A stretch of 64,000 nt of DNA from Vibrio hepatarius (GTDB lineage Bacteria; Pseudomonadota; Gammaproteobacteria; Enterobacterales; Vibrionaceae): contig NZ_LHPI01000001.1 of NCBI RefSeq assembly GCF_001274785.1, positions 310,001 through 374,000 of the forward strand, written 5' to 3'. Below, piece after piece: positions 29,984 through 38,324 of this stretch (positions are counted from its first letter, which is position 1; each line of letters opens with the position of its first letter). The notes under the pieces were generated by a model. The model worked only from the letters and a program-made list of their open reading frames with translations. It ran no database searches and was not told the DNA's origin. Both the position numbers and the translations under genes were made by a program.

Positions 29984-30370
29984 CCTTGAACACTCAATAT
30001 TAAACAGATGATTAATTATAGAGCGATGCTTAAATGAACAACACGGGAATAATTCAACGCTATTTAATCAAATGATTAATTTTTTGGAAAATGTGAGCTG
30101 AGTGCTAAGTGGCGAGTCTTAAAAAGAAAAACCCGCAAAGTGGGCAAACCTTGCGGGCAAAAAGGGCAACAATTTTTTGTTGTTAGTTTGGAGATCGTTG
30201 GTCCAATATCCATATCCAAACTGTTATAAAGCTATTGCGGTCTTTAACTTCACTTTATATCAGTGTAACCAATGACGTTTAAAGTAACACTTTTGTCACG
30301 TTTATTTAAACAATCAAAAGTGAAAAGATAAATTCCACTAATGAAAAGTTCGGGCTACAAGTTCGTTGAA
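29984..30370. promoter_or_regulatory. intergenic region with TetR operators and a structured minus-strand segment
   Basis: Two inverted repeats, TTAAACA-GA-TGATTAA (30000-30015) and TTAATCA-AA-TGATTAA (30064-30079), lie upstream of tetR. Further right, reading on the minus strand, are a hairpin AGTTTGGA/TCCAAACT (30222 to 30185), a small CAACAA/TTGTTG hairpin and then a terminator. This can be the 3' UTR of the ABC operon or a small RNA. No ORF with a ribosome-binding site is seen. Confidence 0.5.
30121..30157 (-). terminator. Rho-independent terminator (minus strand)
   Basis: The stem CCCGCAA/TTGCGGG (30132-30138 with 30151-30157), 12-nt loop, is followed on the minus strand by a TTTTTCTTTTT tract. 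It is the first terminator downstream of the ABC/phosphatase operon. Confidence 0.75.
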
Positions 30371-31030
30371 CTAATGCCATTCTAACAGGCTCCAGTTTGG
30401 CCTATCGGTGTACTGCTTTAGTTGAGGGCACGGGTTAACTAAGTAGGCAAAGTCTGCCGCCTCGCAAAGGGGTAAATCGTTTATCGAGTCGGTGAAAAAG
30501 TGGATCTCTGAGTAAGACTGAGGCTGATCTGCTAGCCACTGGTGTAACCTAGCCACTTTACCTTCTCGATAGCTAGGAATACCGGAAATCTCACTGGTAA
30601 AGCAACCGTCTTTTTCGACCAAATCAATACCGAGCGCGTGCTGGATCCCCAATTTTTCGCCGACGGCTTCAACCAGAAAGGCTACTGACGCAGAAATGAT
30701 CACCATTTCAGTTTGATCGTGATGCAGCTGCTCGATCAGAGATTTTGCCTGCGTAAACTGCTTCGGTAAGATGCGCTCAACAACGCACTCTTCGACCAGT
30801 GCTTTGACTTGCGGCTTGGGTATTGAGGTCAACGGCGCAATAGAAAACTCAAGGTAGTCTTCCATATCCATTTTTCCTTCGCTGTAGAGCGTCATCAAGC
30901 GTTGGTCTTGTTCGATGAAGTCTGGGTCGGTTGCGATGCCTTTTTCGACCAGAAAAGCATTCCATATCATCGCGCAGTCAGCATTGATTAAGGTTTCGTC
31001 CATATCGAAAACGTATAAAGGCTTAGACAT
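30371..31030 (-). CDS. HAD-IB family phosphatase (SerB-like)
   Basis: A 219-residue cytoplasmic protein. HAD motif I is DMDET (Asp9 nucleophile, Asp11), motif II VIISASVAF, a cap helix region lies between, and motif IV is the acidic FFTDSINDLPLC. It is of the phosphoserine-phosphatase-like IB class. It lacks the motif I form of phosphonoacetaldehyde hydrolase (PhnX), so it is not the classical phosphonatase. It is the last gene of the ABC import operon (1-bp gap), so it most likely dephosphorylates the imported compound or the product of the alkaline-phosphatase-family enzyme. Confidence 0.85.
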   Translation of the reverse strand: MSKPLYVFDMDETLINADCAMIWNAFLVEKGIATDPDFIEQDQRLMTLYSEGKMDMEDYLEFSIAPLTSIPKPQVKALVEECVVERILPKQFTQAKSLIEQLHHDQTEMVIISASVAFLVEAVGEKLGIQHALGIDLVEKDGCFTSEISGIPSYREGKVARLHQWLADQPQSYSEIHFFTDSINDLPLCEAADFAYLVNPCPQLKQYTDRPNWSLLEWH

Positions 31031-31031
31031 A

Positions 31032-32051
31032 TCAAGCTCTCACTGGCTGAATTTCGTTGAGGTTAAACAGAAGCTCAAGTTGGCTACCATTCGCTAATAA
31101 TCGCTCAGATGAACGGTTGAGTAAATCAACGGTCAGTTCGCACTCTTGCACATCGACTTGGTAGCGAATCACGTTGCCAAGCAGTTGATGATTTTTGATG
31201 GTCGCAAGTTGTGGGGCGGAAATGTGACTGCCGTACTGACGGCCTGCTTCTTTCACGTAGATAGATTCAGGTCGTATCGCGACCTTGGAATCAGCATCAA
31301 TGTTAAACAAGTCTTTGGCTTTATCGGCCGCTACAAGGTTGTAGTGGCCCATAAATCCGGCAACGAATTCATCCGCAGGTTGGGTGTAAATCTCTTCTGG
31401 TGTGCCAGCTTGTACGATCTCACCTTTGTTCATCAAAAAGATGCGATCAGACATGATCATCGCTTCTTCTTGGTCGTGTGTGACGAAAATGGTGGTGAGG
31501 TTCATCTCTTTCTGGATATCACGAATCTGCTGGCGCAAGTGTTTGCGAATTTTTGCATCCAACGCTGAAAGTGGCTCATCCAGCAACAAGATGCGAGGTT
31601 TTACCACCAAAGCGCGAGCCAGTGCCACACGCTGCCTTTGTCCGCCGGACAATTGGTGTGGGTAATGATGTTCTTTGCCCGTTAGCTCGACCAGTTCAAT
31701 CACTTTTGCCACATCCGGCTTGATAGCTGAGCTTGATAAGCCTTTCATTTTCAGGCCGAAAGCAATGTTGGCTTCAACGGTCATGTTGGGGAATAGGGCA
31801 TACGATTGGAACACCATACCAATGCCGCGTTGTTGTGGCGCTTGGTGAGTGATCTCTTCGCCGTCTACCCAGATTTGACCGCTGTCGACTGGGTTGAGTC
31901 CTGCGAGGCTTCTTAAAAGCGTCGACTTGCCACAGCCACTCGGTCCTAGCAGAGTGATAAATTCACCCTTTTCAATCGTAAAATGGATGTCTTCAAACAC
32001 CGTGTTGTCAGCAAATGATTTGCTGAGTTGTTGCGCGGTTACGTAACTCAT
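31032..32051 (-). CDS. ABC transporter ATP-binding protein (PotA/FbpC/PhnT-like)
   Basis: 339 residues from the ATG at 32051, chosen for its AAGGAG site and the ATGA overlap with the upstream permease stop; the open frame starts at 32087. Walker A GPSGCGKST is at 36-44, signature LSGGQ at 134-138, Walker B ILLLDEP at 154-160, with a C-terminal TOBE-like region. It energises import by the two permeases encoded upstream. The layout is that of polyamine/iron/2-aminoethylphosphonate-type importers. Confidence 0.9.
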   Translation of the reverse strand: MSYVTAQQLSKSFADNTVFEDIHFTIEKGEFITLLGPSGCGKSTLLRSLAGLNPVDSGQIWVDGEEITHQAPQQRGIGMVFQSYALFPNMTVEANIAFGLKMKGLSSSAIKPDVAKVIELVELTGKEHHYPHQLSGGQRQRVALARALVVKPRILLLDEPLSALDAKIRKHLRQQIRDIQKEMNLTTIFVTHDQEEAMIMSDRIFLMNKGEIVQAGTPEEIYTQPADEFVAGFMGHYNLVAADKAKDLFNIDADSKVAIRPESIYVKEAGRQYGSHISAPQLATIKNHQLLGNVIRYQVDVQECELTVDLLNRSSERLLANGSQLELLFNLNEIQPVRA

Positions 32052-32836
32052 GATTTCGCTCCTTGGCTGAAACGACTTGCCAACCAAGTCAGTAAGAAAA
32101 TAAACAGGAAGTAGGTCATCACTAGTGCCGAAGTAAAGTGGCCACTGGTTTGGCGCATGTTGTAGAGATAGATTTGCAGCGTTTCGTAGCGAGTGCCGAC
32201 CAAAATATTGGCAAAGACGAACTCGCCCAATAAGAATGAAAACGAGAGAAACAGCGACGCCATCAAGCCTTTTTTGATATTGGGTAACACAATCAACAGA
32301 AACGCTTTCGTTGTGCTCGCGCCAAGCAAATGAGCGGCGTCCATCAAATCGTGCAGATTGATCGCATCAAAGCTATTTGCGATCGCACGATACATAAACG
32401 GCAATGCGATCGTGAAGTAAGTACCAATCAGTATCCACGGCGTGCCGACCAGTGCGATTTCGCTGTCGGCGTAGAGCTGTAGCAAGCCAACCGATGACAC
32501 GACAGGCGGAACGGCGAATGGCAGCAGAATCAATAGGTTCATCAGCTTGTCGAGCTTAGGAAAGTAGTAAAACACGACGAAGATGGCTGGCAGGATCAAC
32601 ACTACGCTGAGCAGCAGCGAGGAAATACCGATAAACAGTGAGCGACCAAATGACTCAATAAACCGAGGGTCAGTCAGTAGTTTGATATACCAGTCAAAGG
32701 TTAAGCCGTCAGGGAGAATCGTAGCGCCCCAACGGGATGAAATCGAATAGATGAAAGTGGCGATAATTGGAATCAGCATGATCCCGACAATCGAATAAAC
32801 CACGGTTTTGTGCCAAGCAGTATTAACGTGTTGCAT
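32048..32836 (-). CDS. ABC transporter permease (second)
   Basis: A 262-residue inner-membrane protein with about six hydrophobic segments and the EAA-type cytoplasmic loop (LMDAAHLLGASTTKAFLLIVLP) that docks on the ATPase. PotC/PhnV-like. Its stop overlaps the ATPase start by 4 bp, and its start overlaps the other permease by 14 bp, so the operon is tightly coupled. Confidence 0.9.
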   Translation of the reverse strand: MQHVNTAWHKTVVYSIVGIMLIPIIATFIYSISSRWGATILPDGLTFDWYIKLLTDPRFIESFGRSLFIGISSLLLSVVLILPAIFVVFYYFPKLDKLMNLLILLPFAVPPVVSSVGLLQLYADSEIALVGTPWILIGTYFTIALPFMYRAIANSFDAINLHDLMDAAHLLGASTTKAFLLIVLPNIKKGLMASLFLSFSFLLGEFVFANILVGTRYETLQIYLYNMRQTSGHFTSALVMTYFLFIFLLTWLASRFSQGAKS

Positions 32837-33725
32837 TGGATTTCTTCCCTGCGTAACTCTTGGAAATAAGCCATTGGTTAATGACAGTGATGAAAGCGAG
32901 TAGCAGCATCAGCAGCACCGAGATCGCGGCGGCGAGATTCGGCTCTAAGAACAGATCGCCTGAAACCAAGCTGGCAATACGAATCGTAATGACGTTGTAG
33001 TTCCCCGACGTCAGAGCGTAAACGCTGGCGTAAGCACCGATGGCATTGGCAATCAGAATGATGAAGGTGCCAAACAGAGCAGGAGATAACACTGGTAAGG
33101 CGATTTTGCTCCAGTATTGCGCGGTGTTCGCGCCTAGTAGAGACGCGGCGGATTGCCAGTCATCGCTCAATGCATCAAACGCAGGGTAGAGCAGAAGCAC
33201 CGCCAGCGGGATCTGGAAGTAGACGTAAATCGCCAGCAGTCCCCATTTACCGTAAAGGTCAAAATCGCCAATCAGTCCATACTGTTTGAGCAACAAGGTA
33301 ATGGCTCCGTTGGTGCCGAGGATGATGATAAACGCGAATGACAGTGGCACGCCGGCAAAGTTGCTGCTCATATTGGTAAAGGCAATCACGCCGTCACGAA
33401 TCTTAGAGTCCAGTCGGCGCAGTGATGACACCAATAGCGTTGCGATCGCCAAGCCAAACACACTCGACCACACCGCCAACCACAGGCTGTTGCCAAAGGC
33501 TTGCAACATAAAGCCGGAGTCGAGGATCTCGAGGTAGTTCTCCAGTGAGAATTCCTCTTCGTAAACAAAGCTGTTAATCAGGACCCAAATCATTGGCGCT
33601 AACTGAAACAGATAGAAAAATAGCGCAAGCGGCGTGACCCAAATTAACGGCTTAAAGCGTTGCAGCGACTTTAACATCCGTTTTTGCGGTACTTGTTGCG
33701 TTTGAGAAATGGCAGAACTGCTCAT
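32823..33725 (-). CDS. ABC transporter permease (first)
   Basis: A 300-residue inner-membrane protein with about six hydrophobic segments, a long N-terminal cytoplasmic stretch of about 30 residues, and the EAA loop (DWQSAASLLGANTAQYWSKIALP). PotB/PhnU-like partner of the permease downstream. The start overlaps the alkaline-phosphatase-family gene by 4 bp. Confidence 0.9.
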   Translation of the reverse strand: MSSSAISQTQQVPQKRMLKSLQRFKPLIWVTPLALFFYLFQLAPMIWVLINSFVYEEEFSLENYLEILDSGFMLQAFGNSLWLAVWSSVFGLAIATLLVSSLRRLDSKIRDGVIAFTNMSSNFAGVPLSFAFIIILGTNGAITLLLKQYGLIGDFDLYGKWGLLAIYVYFQIPLAVLLLYPAFDALSDDWQSAASLLGANTAQYWSKIALPVLSPALFGTFIILIANAIGAYASVYALTSGNYNVITIRIASLVSGDLFLEPNLAAAISVLLMLLLAFITVINQWLISKSYAGKKSNATR

Positions 33726-34528
33726 AATGCTAACAATTCCTGAGAGTAAGGTTTGTGGTGCTCAAGACCGAGGAGCTGACACACGATGCCGCAGATGTCG
33801 GTCTGGTTGATGTGGCAATCTTGATGAGTGAATCGCTCGCCAATCACAAAGAAAGGCACTTCGCGTTCTTCAGGCAGAATGCCGCCGTGTGACAAGTCGT
33901 TGTTCATCCCGTGGTCACTGGTGATGATCACTTGGTAGCCGTCACAGAGCCATTGTTCAATGTAGTTTGATAAGTAGATATCGGCTGCGCGGGCGCTGTT
34001 TCTGTACTGGCGCGAATCCAGGCCGAACTTGTGTCCGAGATCATCGATGTTCATCGGATGAATCAAGAGAAAATCCGGCTGATAGGTGCGACGTAAATGT
34101 TCTGCATCGAGGAACAACGCTTCATCAGGGTAGTGATCCCAGTGGTAAAAGCAGCCGTGCTGTATGTTCAGGCTCTTATCGTTAGTGAAGCGGTCACGTG
34201 GTGCGTCAAACGGCGCTCGATTGTACAGTTCGCTGACCCAATGGTATGCGGCAGCAGCGGTCACTTTACCTTGTGACTTTGCCAAGCTGAAAATCGAGTC
34301 ATGCTTAGATAAGCGAACGATGTTGTTGTTAACGATGCCACTCTCGACAGGTCGGACTCCGGTAAGAATACACTCGTATAGCGGGCGAGACATTGATGGT
34401 AGTTCACACTGAATCGGATAGAGAGTAGCGCGTTGCTGTTCCAATAGACCGTTTAGGTAGCCCATGCAGTCACGGGCTACCTGATAGTTCAGTCCATCCA
34501 GAACAACAAGGATAACCTTATTGCTCAT
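33722..34528 (-). CDS. alkaline phosphatase superfamily phosphodiesterase/phosphonohydrolase-like protein
   Basis: A 268-residue cytoplasmic enzyme (no signal peptide) of the nucleotide pyrophosphatase/phosphonoacetate hydrolase branch of the alkaline phosphatase superfamily. Metal-ligand motifs are visible: VLDGLN (Asp10), a Ser-containing PSMSRP that could hold the nucleophile, IDDLGHKFG (Asp and His) and TSDHGM. It is shorter than typical PhnA or NPP enzymes. Being inside an import operon, it should act on the imported substrate, either cleaving a phosphodiester or a C-P bond activated by a carbonyl. The true substrate cannot be told from sequence. Confidence 0.82.
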   Translation of the reverse strand: MSNKVILVVLDGLNYQVARDCMGYLNGLLEQQRATLYPIQCELPSMSRPLYECILTGVRPVESGIVNNNIVRLSKHDSIFSLAKSQGKVTAAAAYHWVSELYNRAPFDAPRDRFTNDKSLNIQHGCFYHWDHYPDEALFLDAEHLRRTYQPDFLLIHPMNIDDLGHKFGLDSRQYRNSARAADIYLSNYIEQWLCDGYQVIITSDHGMNNDLSHGGILPEEREVPFFVIGERFTHQDCHINQTDICGIVCQLLGLEHHKPYSQELLAL

Positions 34529-34537
34529 AGTGACCTC

Positions 34538-35605
34538 TTATTGCTGGTGGATTAACACGCTTTCTTGCCATTGACGCGGCAGTTTGCGCGCTGATTTTTC
34601 CCACGCTTTGAAGTTCGTGACTGGGTGTACGTTGGTGTACTGGTCATTTGGTAGCAGCTTGTCTTTGATTGATTGAGGAAGAGTGACATTGCTACGGATT
34701 GGACGCGCGTAGCCTTCAGCCAGATTGATTTGTCCTTGGTCGCTAAAGATGTACTCACGTGCTAGTTTCGCCGCGTTTGGGTTCTGAGCATATTTATTGA
34801 TGATAGTGGTGTAACCCGAAATCACAGAACCATCTTGTGGAATCGTTACTGTAAAGCGTTCACGGTCGATTTGGTCGCGGTAGTTCAACGCGTTGAAGTC
34901 CCACATGATGGCAACTTCGACTTCGCCTTTTTCTAAGTTCGCGATGTTTGGATCGGTGAACGATAGGCGGCCTTGTTTTGCTAGCTCGCTAAAGAACTCG
35001 ATCGCTGGTTTGAGGTTCGATTCGTTGCCGCCTTTAGCGAATGCCGCAGCAAGTACCGCGTTGTTCGCTTGTGCCGCCACACCGACGTCACCGACGGTAA
35101 CTTTGTAGTCGCCTTTTAGTAGGTCGTCCCAAGATTGTGGTGCGTCTTTAACTAGATTGTTGTTGGCGATAAACGAGATCGTGCCTGTGTAAGCCAGTGC
35201 CCAGTGTCCATCTTTGTCTTTTGCCCAATCAGGGATTTCGCTCCATGTTGTCGGCTTGTATGGTTGAGTCACGCCTTTCTTAACCGCAACGCGTGCAAAA
35301 GCAAAGCCTACATCACCGATGTCTGCGGTTGCTTTCTTTTTCTCTGCTTCGAATTTCGCAATCTCTTGCGCCGAGCTCATGTCGGTATCTTGGTGCTTTA
35401 AACCATAGTTTGATTTCAAATCCGCCCAAGTTCCTTTCCAGTTTGCCCAACTATCAGGCATGCCTACGCTGTAAACCGCGCCTTCTTTCTGCGCAGCTTT
35501 CACCAGTGATTGTAGGTCTGCGTCTTTGGCAAAAGTGTGCGCAGAAAAAGTGGTAGCAATTAGCGCTGCTGAGAGCGCGGTAGTGCGGCAAAGCAAAGTT
35601 TTCAT
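34538..35605 (-). CDS. ABC transporter periplasmic substrate-binding protein (PhnS/AfuA-like)
   Basis: 355 residues. A signal peptide ends at about 26 (SAHTFA/KD). The mature part has the fold of extracellular solute-binding proteins for iron, polyamines and phosphonates (LVKAAQKEGAVYSVGMPDSW, WDDLLKGDYKVTVGD, EVAIMWDFNALNY). The pocket region is rich in Trp and Tyr. First gene of the operon, followed 9 bp later by the alkaline-phosphatase-family gene. It is divergent from the GntR/UTRA gene, and its leader carries a TGGACTAG-type motif repeated before that regulator. Confidence 0.88.
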   Translation of the reverse strand: MKTLLCRTTALSAALIATTFSAHTFAKDADLQSLVKAAQKEGAVYSVGMPDSWANWKGTWADLKSNYGLKHQDTDMSSAQEIAKFEAEKKKATADIGDVGFAFARVAVKKGVTQPYKPTTWSEIPDWAKDKDGHWALAYTGTISFIANNNLVKDAPQSWDDLLKGDYKVTVGDVGVAAQANNAVLAAAFAKGGNESNLKPAIEFFSELAKQGRLSFTDPNIANLEKGEVEVAIMWDFNALNYRDQIDRERFTVTIPQDGSVISGYTTIINKYAQNPNAAKLAREYIFSDQGQINLAEGYARPIRSNVTLPQSIKDKLLPNDQYTNVHPVTNFKAWEKSARKLPRQWQESVLIHQQ

Positions 35606-35618
35606 TGTCTCTATCCTT

Positions 35619-35632
35619 CTGGACTAGGTCAG
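35619..35632. promoter_or_regulatory. candidate operator, copy 1 (binding-protein operon)
   Basis: CTGGACTAGGTCAG, 13-27 bp before the start codon of the substrate-binding gene. The same TGGACTAGnTCAG string recurs before the divergent GntR/UTRA gene. Confidence 0.5.
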
Positions 35633-35800
35633 TAAGTTCGCTTTGTATGCTATGGATCGAGTGTGACGGTTTATCGCAGTTCCATTGACAGTTTTTGTTA
35701 TTTTTCGTGTCACTTATATTTCATTTGCTCAAAAAATAACGCTGCACGCAGTGTCATATTTCTGTTATCTGATTGGCTTAACTTGAACGCCAATCATAAC

Positions 35801-35814
35801 GTGGACTAGATCAG
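35801..35814. promoter_or_regulatory. candidate operator, copy 2 (gntR)
   Basis: GTGGACTAGATCAG, 8-22 bp before the GTG start of the regulator; 12 of 13 core bases match copy 1. A GAC..GTC-like half symmetry fits binding by a GntR/UTRA dimer. Confidence 0.5.
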
Positions 35815-35822
35815 GACTCAGA

Positions 35823-36557
35823 GTGCAAACAGCGTCCCCAACGACCCAATTAAGTCGAATAAAGAACAGCTTACGAGAACAAATCAATACAGGCATGATG
35901 CTGAAAGGGCAGAAGCTGCCTTCTGAACGAGACCTCAGCGTGCTATTTTCCACCACGAGAATCACAATCAAAGATGCGTTAGTCTCACTAGAAACCGAAG
36001 GGCTCATCTATCGCGAAGAACGACGCGGTTGGTACGTTTCGCCAGAGCGTATTTGCTATAACCCCTTATCACGTTCTCACTTTCATCAAATGATCCGTGA
36101 ACAAGACAGAATTGCCGAAACACGCCTTATCAGCGTTCGGACTGAGATCGCAACCGAGGTGTATTCTCGAGCTTTGGAGCTGAATCACATGGCGCAAATT
36201 CATGTGATAGAGCGTCAGCGCTTTATTGATGGTCGGGCGGTGTTGTTTGTGGAAAACGTTCTACAGGCCAATTTGTTTGAGGGGATTCTTGAGGAGAACT
36301 TAACTTGTTCCTTGACCGGATTGTTCAAGCAGAAATACGGCTATGAGACCAGACGTTCGCGCTTTGACGTGATTCCCACCGCCGCGCCTGCGCATGTAGC
36401 TAAGGCGTTGAACTTGGTCGAAGGGCAACCGGTGCTAAAGATTTGCCGCGTGAACTACAAACAAGATTGGGAACTCATGGATGTTGAGTTTGAATATTGG
36501 CGACCGGATGCTGTCGTGATTAGAATCGACAGTGAAAAAGAAGAAAGCCTCTTCTGA
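35823..36557 (+). CDS. GntR-family regulator with UTRA domain (PhnR-like)
   Basis: 244 residues with a GTG start preceded by AGGA. N-terminal winged helix of the GntR type spans about 8-72 (KLPSERDLSVLFSTTRITIKDAL); the C-terminal UTRA effector domain spans about 90-240. The overall look resembles PhnR, which controls 2-aminoethylphosphonate transport genes. It is divergent from the binding-protein/phosphatase operon and most likely its repressor or activator, sensing the imported compound. The stop lies inside a terminator stem shared with the convergent BCCT gene. Confidence 0.85.
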   Translation: MQTASPTTQLSRIKNSLREQINTGMMLKGQKLPSERDLSVLFSTTRITIKDALVSLETEGLIYREERRGWYVSPERICYNPLSRSHFHQMIREQDRIAETRLISVRTEIATEVYSRALELNHMAQIHVIERQRFIDGRAVLFVENVLQANLFEGILEENLTCSLTGLFKQKYGYETRRSRFDVIPTAAPAHVAKALNLVEGQPVLKICRVNYKQDWELMDVEFEYWRPDAVVIRIDSEKEESLF

Positions 36558-36573
36558 AATCAGAAGAGGCTTT
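36544..36573. terminator. bidirectional terminator
   Basis: A 14-bp perfect inverted repeat (36544-36557 with 36560-36573) overlapping the gntR stop codon. On the minus strand it runs into a TTTCTTCTTTTT tract and so ends the BCCT gene. Confidence 0.75.
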
Positions 36574-36577
36574 CACA

Positions 36578-38173
36578 CTAGATAATGCCTTGGTCTTTTG
36601 CCATTTGGTTCGCCATCTTCGGCGCTTTCCAAATGCTCGGCAGCAGAATGAATGAAACCGGCACTGCGGTAATGACGATGAACGACTGCAGCGCAGAAAT
36701 TCCGCCTGAACCCATCGAAATCAAGGCGATTGCCACCATACCCATGATGACGCCCCAGAAAGAGCGAATGACCGCGTTTGGTTCAGTGGAACCTGTCATC
36801 ACGACGCTGATGGTGTAAGTCATCGAGTCACCAGTGGTGACGATAAATGTAGTGGTCAGGATCAGGAACAGTACCGAGATAATCAATGGGAACGGCAGTT
36901 CCGAGGTGATCGCCAACAGTACAGCCGGAAGATTGAAGCCTTCAAATGCACTAGAGATCAAACCTGGGTTCGCTAGCTCAAATGCCAAACCACTACCACC
37001 AACGATGCTAAACCAGAAACACGTGATAAGCGGCGCAGCGATGCTGACCGATAGAATCAACTGACGAATAGTACGACCACGTGAAATTCGCGCGATAAAA
37101 ATCGCCATCATCGGTCCATAGCCGATAAACCAGCCCCAGAAAAATACGGTCCACCAGCTCAACCAACCGGTATCACCACGGTAGAGCGCCATTGGGATAA
37201 AGTTATCGACCATACGACCTACGCCTTGTACATACCCATCTACGATAAAGCTAGTTGGGCCAAAGAACAGGATGTAAGCGATCAATACCACCGATAGGAT
37301 GATGTTGTAACGACTGACAAGTTGAATCCCGCGACTTACGCCACTCAGCGCCGATAAGGTGTACATTGCAATCGCAAACAGTACGACCATGCATTGGGTG
37401 ACAAAGGTATCTGGGATACCAAACAGCGCGTTCAGAGCGTAGCTGATTTGCAAACCCAAGAAGCCGATAGGACCGATGGTACCCGCTGCTACAGCGATGA
37501 TGCTACATGCGTCAGCTACTGTACCAATCCAACCGTTGATCGCTTTGTCACCAAAGATTGGGTAGAGCAAGGTACGCGGTTTGAGCGGTAAGCCTTTGTC
37601 GTAGTGCAAGTGCATCAGCACCACAGAAGACAGGCAACCGAGAATAGCCCATGCTAGGAAACCCCAGTGCATGAAAGATTGCGATAGGGCGTTGATCGCC
37701 GTTGTTTTTGGCGATGCTTCGCCGTATAGCGGTGGCGCTGTCACGAAGTGCGCGATAGGCTCAGCTGCCGCCCAGAACACGCCGCCACCCGCAAGCAGAG
37801 TACAGAGGACAATCGACAACCATTTGAAGGTGTCGATATCCGGCGCTGAAAGGCCACCCAAACAGACGTAGCCAGTGCGGCCAAGTGCTAGCACTAAACC
37901 AATCAGAAAGTTTGCAAGAAGCAGCACCTGCCAAAAGGCGCCGAAGTATTCAGTGGCGTAGCCAAACCCGGTATTTACAAGGTGGGTCAGTCCTGATGAG
38001 TTCGTAATGGCAAGCAAAACAAACAGAGTAAGAAAGCTGCCGCTTATCCAGAAAACCGGATTATTCAGTTCAAGTTTATGGAAGAAGCTTGGAGATTGAG
38101 AAGTTGTGTCAGCTGTCGGAGCAACGGTTGTATGACTTGGGATACCGTTGACTGACTGCGTAATATTAGACAT
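36578..38173 (-). CDS. BCCT-family transporter
   Basis: A 531-residue inner-membrane protein with 12 hydrophobic segments after a 40-residue cytoplasmic tail. The BCCT signature GVFWAAAEPIAHF is present near residues 133-147, and the later TM8 Trp-rich WWTVFFWGWFIGYGP is typical of the family. These proteins take up choline, glycine betaine, carnitine or related compounds by sodium or proton symport. The AAEP version is not the strict glycine-betaine form, so the substrate is open. No betaine synthesis genes are near. It may simply neighbour the phospho-compound operon, with which it is convergent. Confidence 0.9.
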   Translation of the reverse strand: MSNITQSVNGIPSHTTVAPTADTTSQSPSFFHKLELNNPVFWISGSFLTLFVLLAITNSSGLTHLVNTGFGYATEYFGAFWQVLLLANFLIGLVLALGRTGYVCLGGLSAPDIDTFKWLSIVLCTLLAGGGVFWAAAEPIAHFVTAPPLYGEASPKTTAINALSQSFMHWGFLAWAILGCLSSVVLMHLHYDKGLPLKPRTLLYPIFGDKAINGWIGTVADACSIIAVAAGTIGPIGFLGLQISYALNALFGIPDTFVTQCMVVLFAIAMYTLSALSGVSRGIQLVSRYNIILSVVLIAYILFFGPTSFIVDGYVQGVGRMVDNFIPMALYRGDTGWLSWWTVFFWGWFIGYGPMMAIFIARISRGRTIRQLILSVSIAAPLITCFWFSIVGGSGLAFELANPGLISSAFEGFNLPAVLLAITSELPFPLIISVLFLILTTTFIVTTGDSMTYTISVVMTGSTEPNAVIRSFWGVIMGMVAIALISMGSGGISALQSFIVITAVPVSFILLPSIWKAPKMANQMAKDQGII

Positions 38174-38324
38174 CTAAAAGTTCGCTATTTTGTGGTTTGT
38201 TTTTAACAACAAAACGTGCATTTATCCCCACTAAATTTGCGATAATTTGTGAGGTGCGTCAAAAAGCGAGCTATGTTAGCACAGCGTTTTTCAAAAATCG
38301 CCCCGAATTTACTACGAATTGTAA

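Noticed and set aside
30371..31030. HAD enzyme as phosphonoacetaldehyde hydrolase (PhnX)
   Set aside because: Motif I is DMDET and the cap looks SerB-like; the PhnX-type motif and cap lysine are not visible, and PhnW is absent.
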